This document shows positions 1-7,957 of a DNA stretch of 64,000 bases, in pieces. The translations under genes and the position numbers were made by a program. The DNA comes from Marinospirillum sp035271045 (GTDB lineage: Bacteria; Pseudomonadota; Gammaproteobacteria; Pseudomonadales; Halomonadaceae): NCBI RefSeq assembly GCF_035271045.1, contig NZ_DATESC010000015.1, forward strand, positions 124,001-188,000, read 5' to 3'. Below the pieces are notes generated by a model. It was not told where the DNA came from. It searched no databases and saw only the letters and a list, made by a program, of their open reading frames with translations. Each line of letters opens with the position of its first letter. Position 1 is the first letter of the stretch.

Positions 1-782
1 GCACGTATAGTTTCTAAGCGTTCTAGCGTTGCGGCATCAGTGTTAACGTCTCTTTGTAATTCCGTACCTTTAAAGCCTAAGTCTGCGGCATTAAAAAACA
101 TCGTTGGTATACCAGCATTAATCATGGTCACTTTAAACGTCCCAATGTTTGGCACGTCTAGCGTGTCCACAACATTGCCTGTTGGGAACATAGAACCTTC
201 ACCATCGGCTGGATCCATGAATTCAATCACAACTTCAGCCGCAGGAAACGTCACACCATCTAATTCAAAATCACCCGTTTCTTGCACTTCACCATTAGTA
301 ATTGGCACATGGGCAATAATGGTTTTTTTGATATTTTTCTGCCAAATGCGTACGACACAAATGCCATTTTCTGGCACACGCGCTACATCGACCAAACCTT
401 TGCTAATCGCAAAAGCACCCACCGCAGCGGTTAAGTTGCCGCAATTACCCGACCAATCTACAAAAGCTTTATCAATCGCCACTTGACCAAACAAATAATC
501 AACATCGTGATTTGGCTGTTCGCTTTTAGACAGAATAACCGTTTTAGAGGTGCTAGACGTTGCACCACCCATACCATCTATCTGTTGACCGTAAGGATCG
601 GGGCTACCAATCACACGTTGTAAAATTTTATCGCGTGCTTCACCCGCTACTTGAGCGGCTTCTGGTAAATCAGTTAGGTTAAAAAATACACCTTTACTGG
701 TACCACCACGAATGTAAGTGGCTGGAATTTTAATTTGTGGAACTTTATTGTTGGACACTGGATTGTTAGCAGATTGACTCAT
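1..782 (-). CDS. prpF: 2-methylaconitate cis-trans isomerase PrpF (partial, C-terminus beyond window)
   Basis: The reading frame is open from the ATG at 782 to the window edge, giving about 260 residues of a protein that is normally about 390-400. The N-terminus reads IPATYIRGGTSKGVFF, followed by GMGGATSSTSKTVIL and DWSGNCGNLT. These are the PrpF signatures holding the active-site Lys and Cys of this diaminopimelate-epimerase-fold family. PrpF isomerises 2-methylaconitate so that the AcnD route of the methylcitrate cycle can continue. It lies directly downstream of acnD, its usual partner, but a terminator-like hairpin separates the two. Identity is firm; the C-terminus cannot be seen. Confidence 0.95.
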   Translation of the reverse strand, partial: MSQSANNPVSNNKVPQIKIPATYIRGGTSKGVFFNLTDLPEAAQVAGEARDKILQRVIGSPDPYGQQIDGMGGATSSTSKTVILSKSEQPNHDVDYLFGQVAIDKAFVDWSGNCGNLTAAVGAFAISKGLVDVARVPENGICVVRIWQKNIKKTIIAHVPITNGEVQETGDFELDGVTFPAAEVVIEFMDPADGEGSMFPTGNVVDTLDVPNIGTFKVTMINAGIPTMFFNAADLGFKGTELQRDVNTDAATLERLETIR

Positions 783-817
783 AAATCACCTCAAAAGAAA
801 CTGGCTTAGAAATAAAA

Positions 818-841
818 AAGGCAGGCATTAAGCCTGCCTTT
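818..841 (-). terminator. Rho-independent terminator-like hairpin between acnD and prpF
   Basis: Read leftward, a perfect 9-bp stem (GGCAGGC core, loop of 5) is followed by a run of six U residues (T run at 812-818 on the minus strand). It has all the features of an intrinsic terminator but sits inside the operon, after acnD and 36 nt before the prpF start. It may attenuate prpF or protect the acnD 3' end. Confidence 0.75.
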
Positions 842-867
842 ATCGACATTAATGAACTAACTAGCTA

Positions 868-3456
868 TTAAGCTTTGCCAGCCAAAAAGTCTTGTGCAAA
901 ACGCTGTAGAACACCACCGGCTTGGTAAACACTCACTTCAGTCGCCGTGTCTAAACGGCATAGCATAGGTACTTTTACCTGCTCGCCATTTTTACGGTTA
1001 ATGACTAAAGTCATCTGACCACGCGCTTTTAGATCACCTTCAACGTCGTAGGTTTCAGTACCGTCTAGGCCTAAAGTTTTGCGTGTAGTACCTTCTGCAA
1101 ACTGTAAAGGTAAAACACCCATACCAATGAGGTTAGTACGGTGAATACGTTCAAAGCCTTCAGCAGCAAGCACTTCAACACCGGCTAGGCGAACACCTTT
1201 AGCAGCCCAGTCACGTGAAGAACCTTGACCATAATCAGCGCCAGCCACAATAATTAGCGGCTGCTTGCGATTCATGTAGGTTTCAATCGCTTCCCACATA
1301 CGCATCACTTTGCCTTCTGGCTCTACACGCGCAAGCGAACCTTGCTTAACTTTGCCATCTACCACAGCCATTTCATTAATTAGCTTAGGATTAGCAAAAG
1401 TAGCACGTTGGGCTGTTAGGTGATCGCCACGGTGGGTTGCATAAGAGTTAAAGTCAACTTCAGGCAAGCCCATCTTGTGCAGGTATTCACCCGCTGCTGA
1501 GTCCATCATAATCGCGTTAGAAGGCGATAAGTGGTCAGTGGTGATGTTGTCTGGTAGAAGCGCTAAAGGACGCATGCCCTTCATGGTGCGCTCGCCTGCC
1601 AAAGCACCTTCCCAATAAGGGGGACGACGAATGTAAGTCGACTTAGGACGCCAGTCGTATAGTGGGCTAATTGCCGCCACGCCTTTGTCTAGGTCAAACA
1701 TCGGAATGTAAACCTCATTAAACTGCTCAGGCTTAACACTCGATTTAACCAGCGCATCAATCTCTTCATCTGAAGGCCAGATGTCTTTTAGGGTAATCGG
1801 ATTGCCATCTTTGTCATTACCCAGTGAATCTTTTTCGATATCAAAACGAATCGTACCGGCAATCGCATAAGCAACCACTAGCGGTGGCGAAGCTAGGAAA
1901 GCTTGCTTAGCGTAGGGGTGAATACGGCCATCAAAGTTACGGTTACCCGAAAGCACAGCGGTAGCATAAAGGTCACGGTCAATAATTTCTTGCTGAATAA
2001 CTGGATCTAACGCGCCAGACATACCGTTACAAGTGGTACAAGCATAACCTACGATACCAAAGCCTAGCTGCTCTAGTTCAGGCAAAAGATTGGCTTCTTC
2101 TAGGTACAAACGTGCCACTTTAGAACCCGGTGCAAACGAAGTTTTTACCCAAGGCTTACGGGTTAAACCTAGCTCGTTGGCTTTTTTAGCAATTAAGCCA
2201 GCCGCTACTACGTTGCGTGGGTTAGAGGTATTAGTACAGCTAGTAATCGCCGCAATAATCACTGCACCATCCGGCATTAGGCCATCTTCTTTAATCCACT
2301 CGCCAGCAATGCCTTTGGCGGTTAAATCAGAAGTAGACACACGAGCGTGAGGGTTAGAAGGGCCTGCCATAGTACGAACAACACTGGAAAGGTCAAACTT
2401 TAATACGCGTGGGTATTCCGCTTTTTTCAAGCTGTCAGCCCAAAGGCCGGTTGCTTTAGCGTAATTCTCAACCAAAGCCACTTGCTCAGGCTCACGACCG
2501 GTTAGCTTTAGGTAATCAATGGTTTGGTCATCAATGTAGAACATACCCGCTGTCGCGCCATATTCTGGTGTCATATTAGAGATAGTGGCACGGTCACCAA
2601 TAGTTAAACTATCAGCACCTTCACCAAAAAATTCTAAGTAAGCGCCGACTACCCGCTCTTTACGCAAGAATTCAGTAATGGCTAAAACGATATCCGTTGC
2701 AGTAATGCCCGGCTGACGTTTGCCTACTAGCTCAACACCAATAATGTCAGGCAGGCGCATCATAGAAGGCAAGCCTAGCATGACGGTTTCAGCTTCCAAA
2801 CCACCCACACCTATGGCTAAAACACCTAGCGCATCAACGTGAGGCGTGTGCGAGTCAGTACCCACACAGGTGTCAGGGAAAGCAACACCATCACGCGCCT
2901 GAATAACCGGCGACATTTTTTCTAGGTTAATCTGGTGCATGATGCCGTTACCGGCAGGAATCACATCAACGTTTTCAAAGGCAGTTTTGGTCCACTCAAT
3001 AAAGTGGAAACGGTCTTCGTTACGACGGTCTTCAATGGCACGGTTCTTTTCAAAGGCATCAGGATCAAAACCCGGTGCTTCAACCGCCAAAGAGTGGTCA
3101 ACAATGAGCTGAGTAGGAACCACAGGGTTAACCTTGGCAGGGTCGCCGCCCATATCAGCAATGGCATCACGCAAACCAGCCAAGTCAACCAAAGCCGTTT
3201 GACCAAGAATATCGTGACACACCACACGGGCTGGGTACCAAGGAAAGTCTAAATCTTGCTTACGCTCAATTAGCTGTGCTAAAGAAGCGGTCAATTCTTC
3301 GGGTTCACAACGGCGCACTAGCTGTTCCGCTAAAATGCGTGATGTGTAAGGCAGGGTTGCATAAGCACCTGGCTTAATCGCTTCAACCGCTGCTTGGGTA
3401 TCAAAATAATCTAGTTTTGTACCTGGCAGATTTTTACGGTATTCAGTATTCATCAT
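868..3456 (-). CDS. acnD: Fe/S-dependent 2-methylisocitrate dehydratase AcnD
   Basis: This 862-residue aconitase-superfamily enzyme dehydrates 2-methylcitrate to 2-methylaconitate in propionate breakdown. Visible landmarks are VGTDSHTPH in the N-terminal half, cluster cysteines in AAITSCTNTSNP and YACTTCNGMSG, and the C-terminal swivel domain with GADYGQGSSRDWAAKG. Length, the start MNTEYRKNLPGTKLDYFDT and above all its place between prpC and prpF identify it as AcnD rather than AcnA. Two consecutive ATGs (3456, 3453) are possible starts and neither has a strong ribosome-binding site. No prpD is present in the window, so this operon uses the AcnD/PrpF pair instead. Confidence 0.96.
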   Translation of the reverse strand: MMNTEYRKNLPGTKLDYFDTQAAVEAIKPGAYATLPYTSRILAEQLVRRCEPEELTASLAQLIERKQDLDFPWYPARVVCHDILGQTALVDLAGLRDAIADMGGDPAKVNPVVPTQLIVDHSLAVEAPGFDPDAFEKNRAIEDRRNEDRFHFIEWTKTAFENVDVIPAGNGIMHQINLEKMSPVIQARDGVAFPDTCVGTDSHTPHVDALGVLAIGVGGLEAETVMLGLPSMMRLPDIIGVELVGKRQPGITATDIVLAITEFLRKERVVGAYLEFFGEGADSLTIGDRATISNMTPEYGATAGMFYIDDQTIDYLKLTGREPEQVALVENYAKATGLWADSLKKAEYPRVLKFDLSSVVRTMAGPSNPHARVSTSDLTAKGIAGEWIKEDGLMPDGAVIIAAITSCTNTSNPRNVVAAGLIAKKANELGLTRKPWVKTSFAPGSKVARLYLEEANLLPELEQLGFGIVGYACTTCNGMSGALDPVIQQEIIDRDLYATAVLSGNRNFDGRIHPYAKQAFLASPPLVVAYAIAGTIRFDIEKDSLGNDKDGNPITLKDIWPSDEEIDALVKSSVKPEQFNEVYIPMFDLDKGVAAISPLYDWRPKSTYIRRPPYWEGALAGERTMKGMRPLALLPDNITTDHLSPSNAIMMDSAAGEYLHKMGLPEVDFNSYATHRGDHLTAQRATFANPKLINEMAVVDGKVKQGSLARVEPEGKVMRMWEAIETYMNRKQPLIIVAGADYGQGSSRDWAAKGVRLAGVEVLAAEGFERIHRTNLIGMGVLPLQFAEGTTRKTLGLDGTETYDVEGDLKARGQMTLVINRKNGEQVKVPMLCRLDTATEVSVYQAGGVLQRFAQDFLAGKA

Positions 3457-3491
3457 CTAAGTCACACTCGATAGGTCGCTTAAAAAGAATG

Positions 3492-3515
3492 AAGTCAGCC
3501 ACAAAGGGCTGACTT
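3492..3515 (-). terminator. Intercistronic hairpin between prpC and acnD
   Basis: A 9-bp perfect stem (AAGTCAGCC/GGCTGACTT, 6-nt loop) is followed leftward by CATTCTTTTT, a broken U tract. It sits in the 76-nt gap after prpC. It could be a weak intrinsic terminator or an RNA-processing/stability hairpin that sets the prpC:acnD ratio. Confidence 0.5.
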
Positions 3516-3532
3516 AATAAAAGCAAGACTAA

Positions 3533-4663
3533 TTAGTCACGCTCGCTGATGGGTGTTACTGCACGTGGTTCTGGACCGTTATAATCCGCACTAGGGCGAA
3601 TAATACGGTTATTTGCACGTTGCTCAAATACGTGAGCAGCCCAACCCGTTAGGCGCGAACAAACAAAAATCGGCGTAAATAACTTAGTGGGAATACCCAT
3701 AAAGTGATACGCACTGGCATGGAAGAAATCAGCATTACAGAATAATTTCTTCTCGCGCCACATAACTGCTTCAACACGTTCAGAAACAGCGTAAAGAACC
3801 GTGTCGCCAATGTCGTTAGCTAGCTTGTCAGACCATTCTTTAATAATCGCGTTACGTGGGTCAGAGGTGCTGTAGATGGCGTGACCAAAGCCCATAATTT
3901 TATCTTTACGTTCTAGCATACCCATGATTTCGCTTTCAGCTTCGTCTGCTGATTTCCAGTTCTCGATCATGTCCATAGCCGCTTCATTAGCGCCACCATG
4001 CAAAGGACCACGTAAAGAACCGATAGCGCCGGTAATGCAGCTGTGTAAATCAGAAAGCGTAGAAGCACACACACGCGCAGTAAAGGTAGAAGCGTTAAAC
4101 TCATGCTCAGCATAAAGAATTAACGAAACGTTCATAACCTTGCTGTGTAATTCACTGGGCTTTTCACCACGTAGCAGGTGCAAGAAATGAGCGCCAATAG
4201 AATCATCATCGGTTTCAGTTTCAATACGCACACCATCGTGAGTAAAACGGTACCAATAGCAAATAATCGAAGGGAAAGCCGCTAACAAACGGTCGGTTGC
4301 ATCTTGCTGATCAGCAAAAGAAGCTTCTGTTTCAAGGTTACCCAACATAGAACAACCCGTACGCATAACATCCATAGGATGAGCGTCTTTAGGAATTTGC
4401 TCTAACACTGTTTTAAGTGCTGCTGGTAAACCACGCAAAGTTTTTAGCTTAGCAATGTAAGCATCTAGCTCGGCTTGGTTAGGTAATTTACCTTTTAATA
4501 GTAGGTAAGCAACCTCTTCAAAAGTGGCATTTTCAGATAAATCTTTAACGTCATAACCACGGTAGGTTAAGCCTGAACCAGACTGGCCTACAGTACAAAG
4601 TTCTGTTACACCGGCAGACTGACCACGCAGACCAGCACCGGTTAATTTTTTAGCTTCAGCCAT
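3533..4663 (-). CDS. prpC: 2-methylcitrate synthase PrpC
   Basis: This citrate-synthase-family protein (376 aa from the chosen start) condenses propionyl-CoA with oxaloacetate to 2-methylcitrate. It shows the family core: SLRGPLHGGANEAAM, the IMGFGHAIY histidine segment, and the end EPRAVTPISERD. An in-frame ATG at 4684 exists, but the ATG at 4663 is preceded by GAGGAG with suitable spacing and begins MAEAKKLTGAGLRGQ, so I prefer it. The operon context (prpB upstream, acnD downstream) separates it from the TCA-cycle citrate synthase. Confidence 0.96.
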   Translation of the reverse strand: MAEAKKLTGAGLRGQSAGVTELCTVGQSGSGLTYRGYDVKDLSENATFEEVAYLLLKGKLPNQAELDAYIAKLKTLRGLPAALKTVLEQIPKDAHPMDVMRTGCSMLGNLETEASFADQQDATDRLLAAFPSIICYWYRFTHDGVRIETETDDDSIGAHFLHLLRGEKPSELHSKVMNVSLILYAEHEFNASTFTARVCASTLSDLHSCITGAIGSLRGPLHGGANEAAMDMIENWKSADEAESEIMGMLERKDKIMGFGHAIYSTSDPRNAIIKEWSDKLANDIGDTVLYAVSERVEAVMWREKKLFCNADFFHASAYHFMGIPTKLFTPIFVCSRLTGWAAHVFEQRANNRIIRPSADYNGPEPRAVTPISERD

Positions 4664-4693
4664 ATTCTTTTTCTCCTCAATCAAAAAAAGTGC

Positions 4694-5587
4694 TTACTTG
4701 TTTTTACCTTCAGCAAATAGCTGATCTAGCTTCTGCTCAAAATCATGGTAGTTAAGGAAGTCGTATAATTCCATACGTGTCTGCATGGTATCAACCACTG
4801 CTTTCTGGTCGCCATCATCTAAAAGGTGCTGGTAAACATTCAATGCAGCCTTGTTAGCGGCACGGAAAGCAGATAAAGGATAAAGAACCATGGTTGCGCC
4901 ATTGGCTGCTAGTTCTTTAGTGTTGAATAAAGGTGTTGCACCGAATTCAGTAATGTTAGCGAGCAAATGCTTGCCACCAATACCATCAGAGAAGGCTTTG
5001 TAATCGTCTAGTGTGTGTACTGCTTCAGCAAAAATACCGTCAGCACCGGCTTCTAAACAGGCTTGAGCACGCTCAACAGCTGAGTTCAAACCTTCCATTT
5101 GGAAAGCATCGGTACGCGCCATAATGAAAAAGTCTTCGTCAGTACGCGCATCAACGGCTGCTTTAACACGGTCAGCCATTTCTTGAAGTGAAACAATTTC
5201 TTTGTTAGGACGGTGGCCACAACGCTTCTGGGCAACTTGGTCTTCTAAGTGAACCGCGCCAGCACCGGCTTTAATCATTTCCTTAACCGCACGACCAATG
5301 TTGAATGCACCACCCCAACCTGTGTCGATATCCACTAGCAAAGGAATTTCAACAGCACTGGTAATACGGCGCACATCTTCTAACACGTCATTCATGCTGG
5401 TCATGCCTAAGTCAGGTAGACCATAAGAAGCATTAGCAACACCACCACCGGACAAGTAAACAGCCTGGTGACCGACACGCTCAGCCATCATGGCGTGGTA
5501 AGCATTGACTGCACCAACAATTTGCAAAGGATTGTTAGCGGCTAGTGCTTGGCGAAAACGACCGCCTGCAGTTAGTTTTTTAGTCAT
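4694..5587 (-). CDS. prpB: Methylisocitrate lyase PrpB
   Basis: This 297-residue PEP-mutase/isocitrate-lyase-fold enzyme cleaves 2-methylisocitrate to pyruvate and succinate, the last step of the methylcitrate cycle. The KRCGH catalytic-loop signature is present (the family normally has K-[KR]-CGH), as are LVDIDTGWGGAFNIGR and the metal-site region AGAGAVHLEDQ. An AGGAAAA ribosome-binding site precedes the ATG. It is the first enzyme gene after the regulator, 18 nt downstream of it. Confidence 0.97.
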   Translation of the reverse strand: MTKKLTAGGRFRQALAANNPLQIVGAVNAYHAMMAERVGHQAVYLSGGGVANASYGLPDLGMTSMNDVLEDVRRITSAVEIPLLVDIDTGWGGAFNIGRAVKEMIKAGAGAVHLEDQVAQKRCGHRPNKEIVSLQEMADRVKAAVDARTDEDFFIMARTDAFQMEGLNSAVERAQACLEAGADGIFAEAVHTLDDYKAFSDGIGGKHLLANITEFGATPLFNTKELAANGATMVLYPLSAFRAANKAALNVYQHLLDDGDQKAVVDTMQTRMELYDFLNYHDFEQKLDQLFAEGKNK

Positions 5588-5605
5588 TTGGGTTTTCCTC
5601 GGTTA

Positions 5606-6367
5606 TCAATCTTGGGGGGTTAAAGTAATAGTTTTTTTAGCTTCGGCTTCTTGAAAGCGTTGCTCAACATTATTTCTTGAAGCCCTAATGTGCCGACGCA
5701 TCAACATCTCGGCAAGTTCTTCATCACGCTGCTCGATGGCATCAACAATGCGATGATGTTCAGTAAAAGCACGTTGTGGGCGACCGCTGGTGGCGCTAAA
5801 ACGGTAGCGATACATACGCACCAAGTAATACAGCTCACCACACAGCAATTCCATTAATTTCTTATTACCGCTCCCTAACACAAGACGGTAATGAAAATCT
5901 AAATCGCCTTCTTTTTGGTAATAAGCAATATTTTCTTGTAACTCGGCCTGCTCTTCATGTTTTTTAAGCAAGGCTTTTAAACTGTCTATTTCATTTTGGG
6001 GCATACGCCTTGCAGCTAAACGGCAGGCCATACCTTCCATTGCTTCACGCACCTCATAAAGCTCTAACAGTTCGGCAATGGTTAAAGAAACCACTCGCGC
6101 ACCCACATGAGGAATGCGTGTAACTAAGTGACGGCCTTCTAAACGGCGCATGGCTTCTCTTAAAGGGCCACGCGAAATACCGTATTGTTTAGCCAAGCCT
6201 GGCTCAGTAATTTTAGTACCCGGTGCAATATTGCCAGTAACAATGGCTTCTTGAATGTCTTCAAAGACACGATCAGCCAGTGTTTGCCCATCCATTGACT
6301 CAACAGTCCAGCGCTGCTCATTTTCGGCAGAATCGTTTATGATTAGCGGTTGCGGATTTAGGCTCAT
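5606..6367 (-). CDS. GntR-family (FadR/FCD-type) regulator of the prp operon
   Basis: From MSLNPQPLI the protein has 253 residues. The N-terminal winged helix contains EPGLAKQYGISRGPLREAMRRLEG, the GntR recognition-helix pattern. An all-helical FCD ligand domain follows (LLELYEVREAMEGMACRLAARRM, then DLDFHYRLVLGSGN with the metal-type Asp/His positions). It heads the prp operon, so a local propionate/methylcitrate-responsive repressor is the natural inference. A TTG at 6385 could extend it by six residues. The ATG at 6367 lacks a clear ribosome-binding site, because the operator-like palindrome occupies that position. Confidence 0.9.
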   Translation of the reverse strand: MSLNPQPLIINDSAENEQRWTVESMDGQTLADRVFEDIQEAIVTGNIAPGTKITEPGLAKQYGISRGPLREAMRRLEGRHLVTRIPHVGARVVSLTIAELLELYEVREAMEGMACRLAARRMPQNEIDSLKALLKKHEEQAELQENIAYYQKEGDLDFHYRLVLGSGNKKLMELLCGELYYLVRMYRYRFSATSGRPQRAFTEHHRIVDAIEQRDEELAEMLMRRHIRASRNNVEQRFQEAEAKKTITLTPQD

Positions 6368-6374
6368 AAATAAG

Positions 6375-6386
6375 ATTGTCAACAAT
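6375..6386. promoter_or_regulatory. GntR operator-like palindrome 1 (ATTGTCAACAAT)
   Basis: A 5-bp inverted repeat ATTGT/ACAAT with a 2-nt centre lies 8 nt upstream of the regulator start. The GT-N2-AC core fits operators of FadR-type GntR proteins. Binding by the adjacent regulator is inferred. Confidence 0.5.
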
Positions 6387-6403
6387 GTGTAAATTAAACA
6401 ATA

Positions 6404-6414
6404 CTGTAGACAAC
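6404..6414. promoter_or_regulatory. GntR operator-like half palindrome 2 (CTGTAGACAAC)
   Basis: Read leftward this is GTTGTCTACAG, which shares the TTGTC-AC core with the palindrome at 6375-6386. The centres are 28-29 bp apart, a little under three helical turns. A promoter for the leftward operon should lie in this interval. Confidence 0.4.
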
Positions 6415-6541
6415 TGTTACTAACGGGTCAATTAAAACCTTAGTCTAAAACACTAAGAAAAATACAACTAACTGAATTTAAAGTTTTTTTTAAAAAAAAG
6501 CCAATCGACTTATTTTATAATTTTTACAAGGTGTCAACAAC

Positions 6542-7915
6542 TTGAGTTTATTACAGGCTCGCCAACTGCCTTTCTCGAACGGAACACGACTGCTTTTAGC
6601 CATTAAACACTGGAATTGGCCTATATTATTGGACAGTGACAGCGCTTTAAATGGCCTGACTGCTACAAAAATAACGGGTCGCTTTTCTATCGCAGCAGCA
6701 GCACCCAGTAAAAAGCTAAAAATTTATAATCAACAATCAAAAACCGAGTTATTCGCACTTAGGCAAATGAATAAAACCCTAGTCTTAGACGACGCATTAA
6801 ATCATCTACCCTTTATAGGCGGCTGGTTAGGTTATTGGAGTTACGATGCAGGCAAGCTCTTTGAAACACTGCCGCAGCAGGCTAAACAAGACTTAGACTT
6901 GCCGTTAATTTGCATGGGCTATTACGACTGGGCGCTAGTCACCGATCATCAGCTAGAACAAACTTGGCTGGTTGGTGAATTTACAGAACAATTGGCGACT
7001 GAATTAATAGAACGCCTTAGCCAAGCTTACAAACAAGTTAATGCAAACACACCAGCAAATTTTAAGCTTACCCAACCCTTTATTAGCAATTTAAGCTATA
7101 ACGATTACCAGCAGCGTTTTAACCAAGTACAAGCCTTGCTAAGTAGCGGTGATGTTTATCAAGTGAATTTAGCCCAGCGTTTTTCTGCCCATTATCAAGG
7201 TGATCTTTACCAAGCTTGGCAATGGTTACGTGAACAAATTGCTGCGCCTTTTGCTGCTTTTATAGATTTTGATGAAGCCACTATTTTATCTTTATCACCT
7301 GAACGTTTTTTACAAGCCACTGCAGCTGGTCTGGTTGAAACCAAGCCCATTAAAGGCACGCGCCCGCGGGGAAAAAATCCACAAGAAGACCAGCAGCTTG
7401 CCAATGCATTGTTAAACAGCAACAAAGACCGCGCTGAAAATTTAATGATTGTGGATTTATTAAGAAACGATTTAGGGCGCGTCTGCCAAACAGGTAGCAT
7501 TCAAGTACCTGATTTATTCACCCTAGAAAGTTTTACCAATGTTCACCATTTAGTCAGCCGAATTATTGGACAGCTAGCAGCAGGCAAAGATAATTTAGAT
7601 TTATTAACCGCTAGCTTTCCTGGTGGCTCTATTACCGGCGCACCTAAGCTTCGAGCAATGCAAATTATTGATGAACTAGAGCCGCACCAGCGCAGTGTTT
7701 ATTGTGGATCAATCGGCTATTTAGATAGACGGGGCGGCATGGACTTTAACATTGCCATACGCACTTTTATTGCACATAAAAATCAGCTGCACATTTCAGC
7801 CGGAGGTGGCTTAGTCGCTGATTCAAATGGCAAAGAAGAATATCAAGAAACACTGCACAAAGTAGCGCGGCTGATTCGCTGTTTACAACCCAACTTTAGC
7901 GGTGATACAAGCTAA
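6542..7915 (+). CDS. pabB: Aminodeoxychorismate synthase component I PabB
   Basis: This 457-residue chorismate-utilising enzyme makes 4-amino-4-deoxychorismate, the precursor of p-aminobenzoate and folate. The N-terminal domain includes FIGGWLGYWSYD. The catalytic domain contains ETKPIKGTRPRG, whose Lys in PIKGT is the PabB-type covalent-intermediate lysine (TrpE has Ala there). It also shows DLLRNDLGRVC and SFPGGSITGAPK. The start is a TTG with AAGGTG upstream. It is transcribed divergently from the prp operon and converges on barA. Confidence 0.94.
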   Translation: MSLLQARQLPFSNGTRLLLAIKHWNWPILLDSDSALNGLTATKITGRFSIAAAAPSKKLKIYNQQSKTELFALRQMNKTLVLDDALNHLPFIGGWLGYWSYDAGKLFETLPQQAKQDLDLPLICMGYYDWALVTDHQLEQTWLVGEFTEQLATELIERLSQAYKQVNANTPANFKLTQPFISNLSYNDYQQRFNQVQALLSSGDVYQVNLAQRFSAHYQGDLYQAWQWLREQIAAPFAAFIDFDEATILSLSPERFLQATAAGLVETKPIKGTRPRGKNPQEDQQLANALLNSNKDRAENLMIVDLLRNDLGRVCQTGSIQVPDLFTLESFTNVHHLVSRIIGQLAAGKDNLDLLTASFPGGSITGAPKLRAMQIIDELEPHQRSVYCGSIGYLDRRGGMDFNIAIRTFIAHKNQLHISAGGGLVADSNGKEEYQETLHKVARLIRCLQPNFSGDTS

Positions 7916-7957
7916 GCTGCTGTTAATAAGTTTTGTTGTTAATAATCTTTTAAGCGT

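Noticed and set aside
40..486. Plus-strand open frame over the start of the window
   Set aside because: It is antisense to the intact prpF reading frame, has no ribosome-binding site and resembles no family.
2935..3252. Plus-strand frame within acnD
   Set aside because: It is antisense to a well-conserved aconitase region, with no independent evidence.
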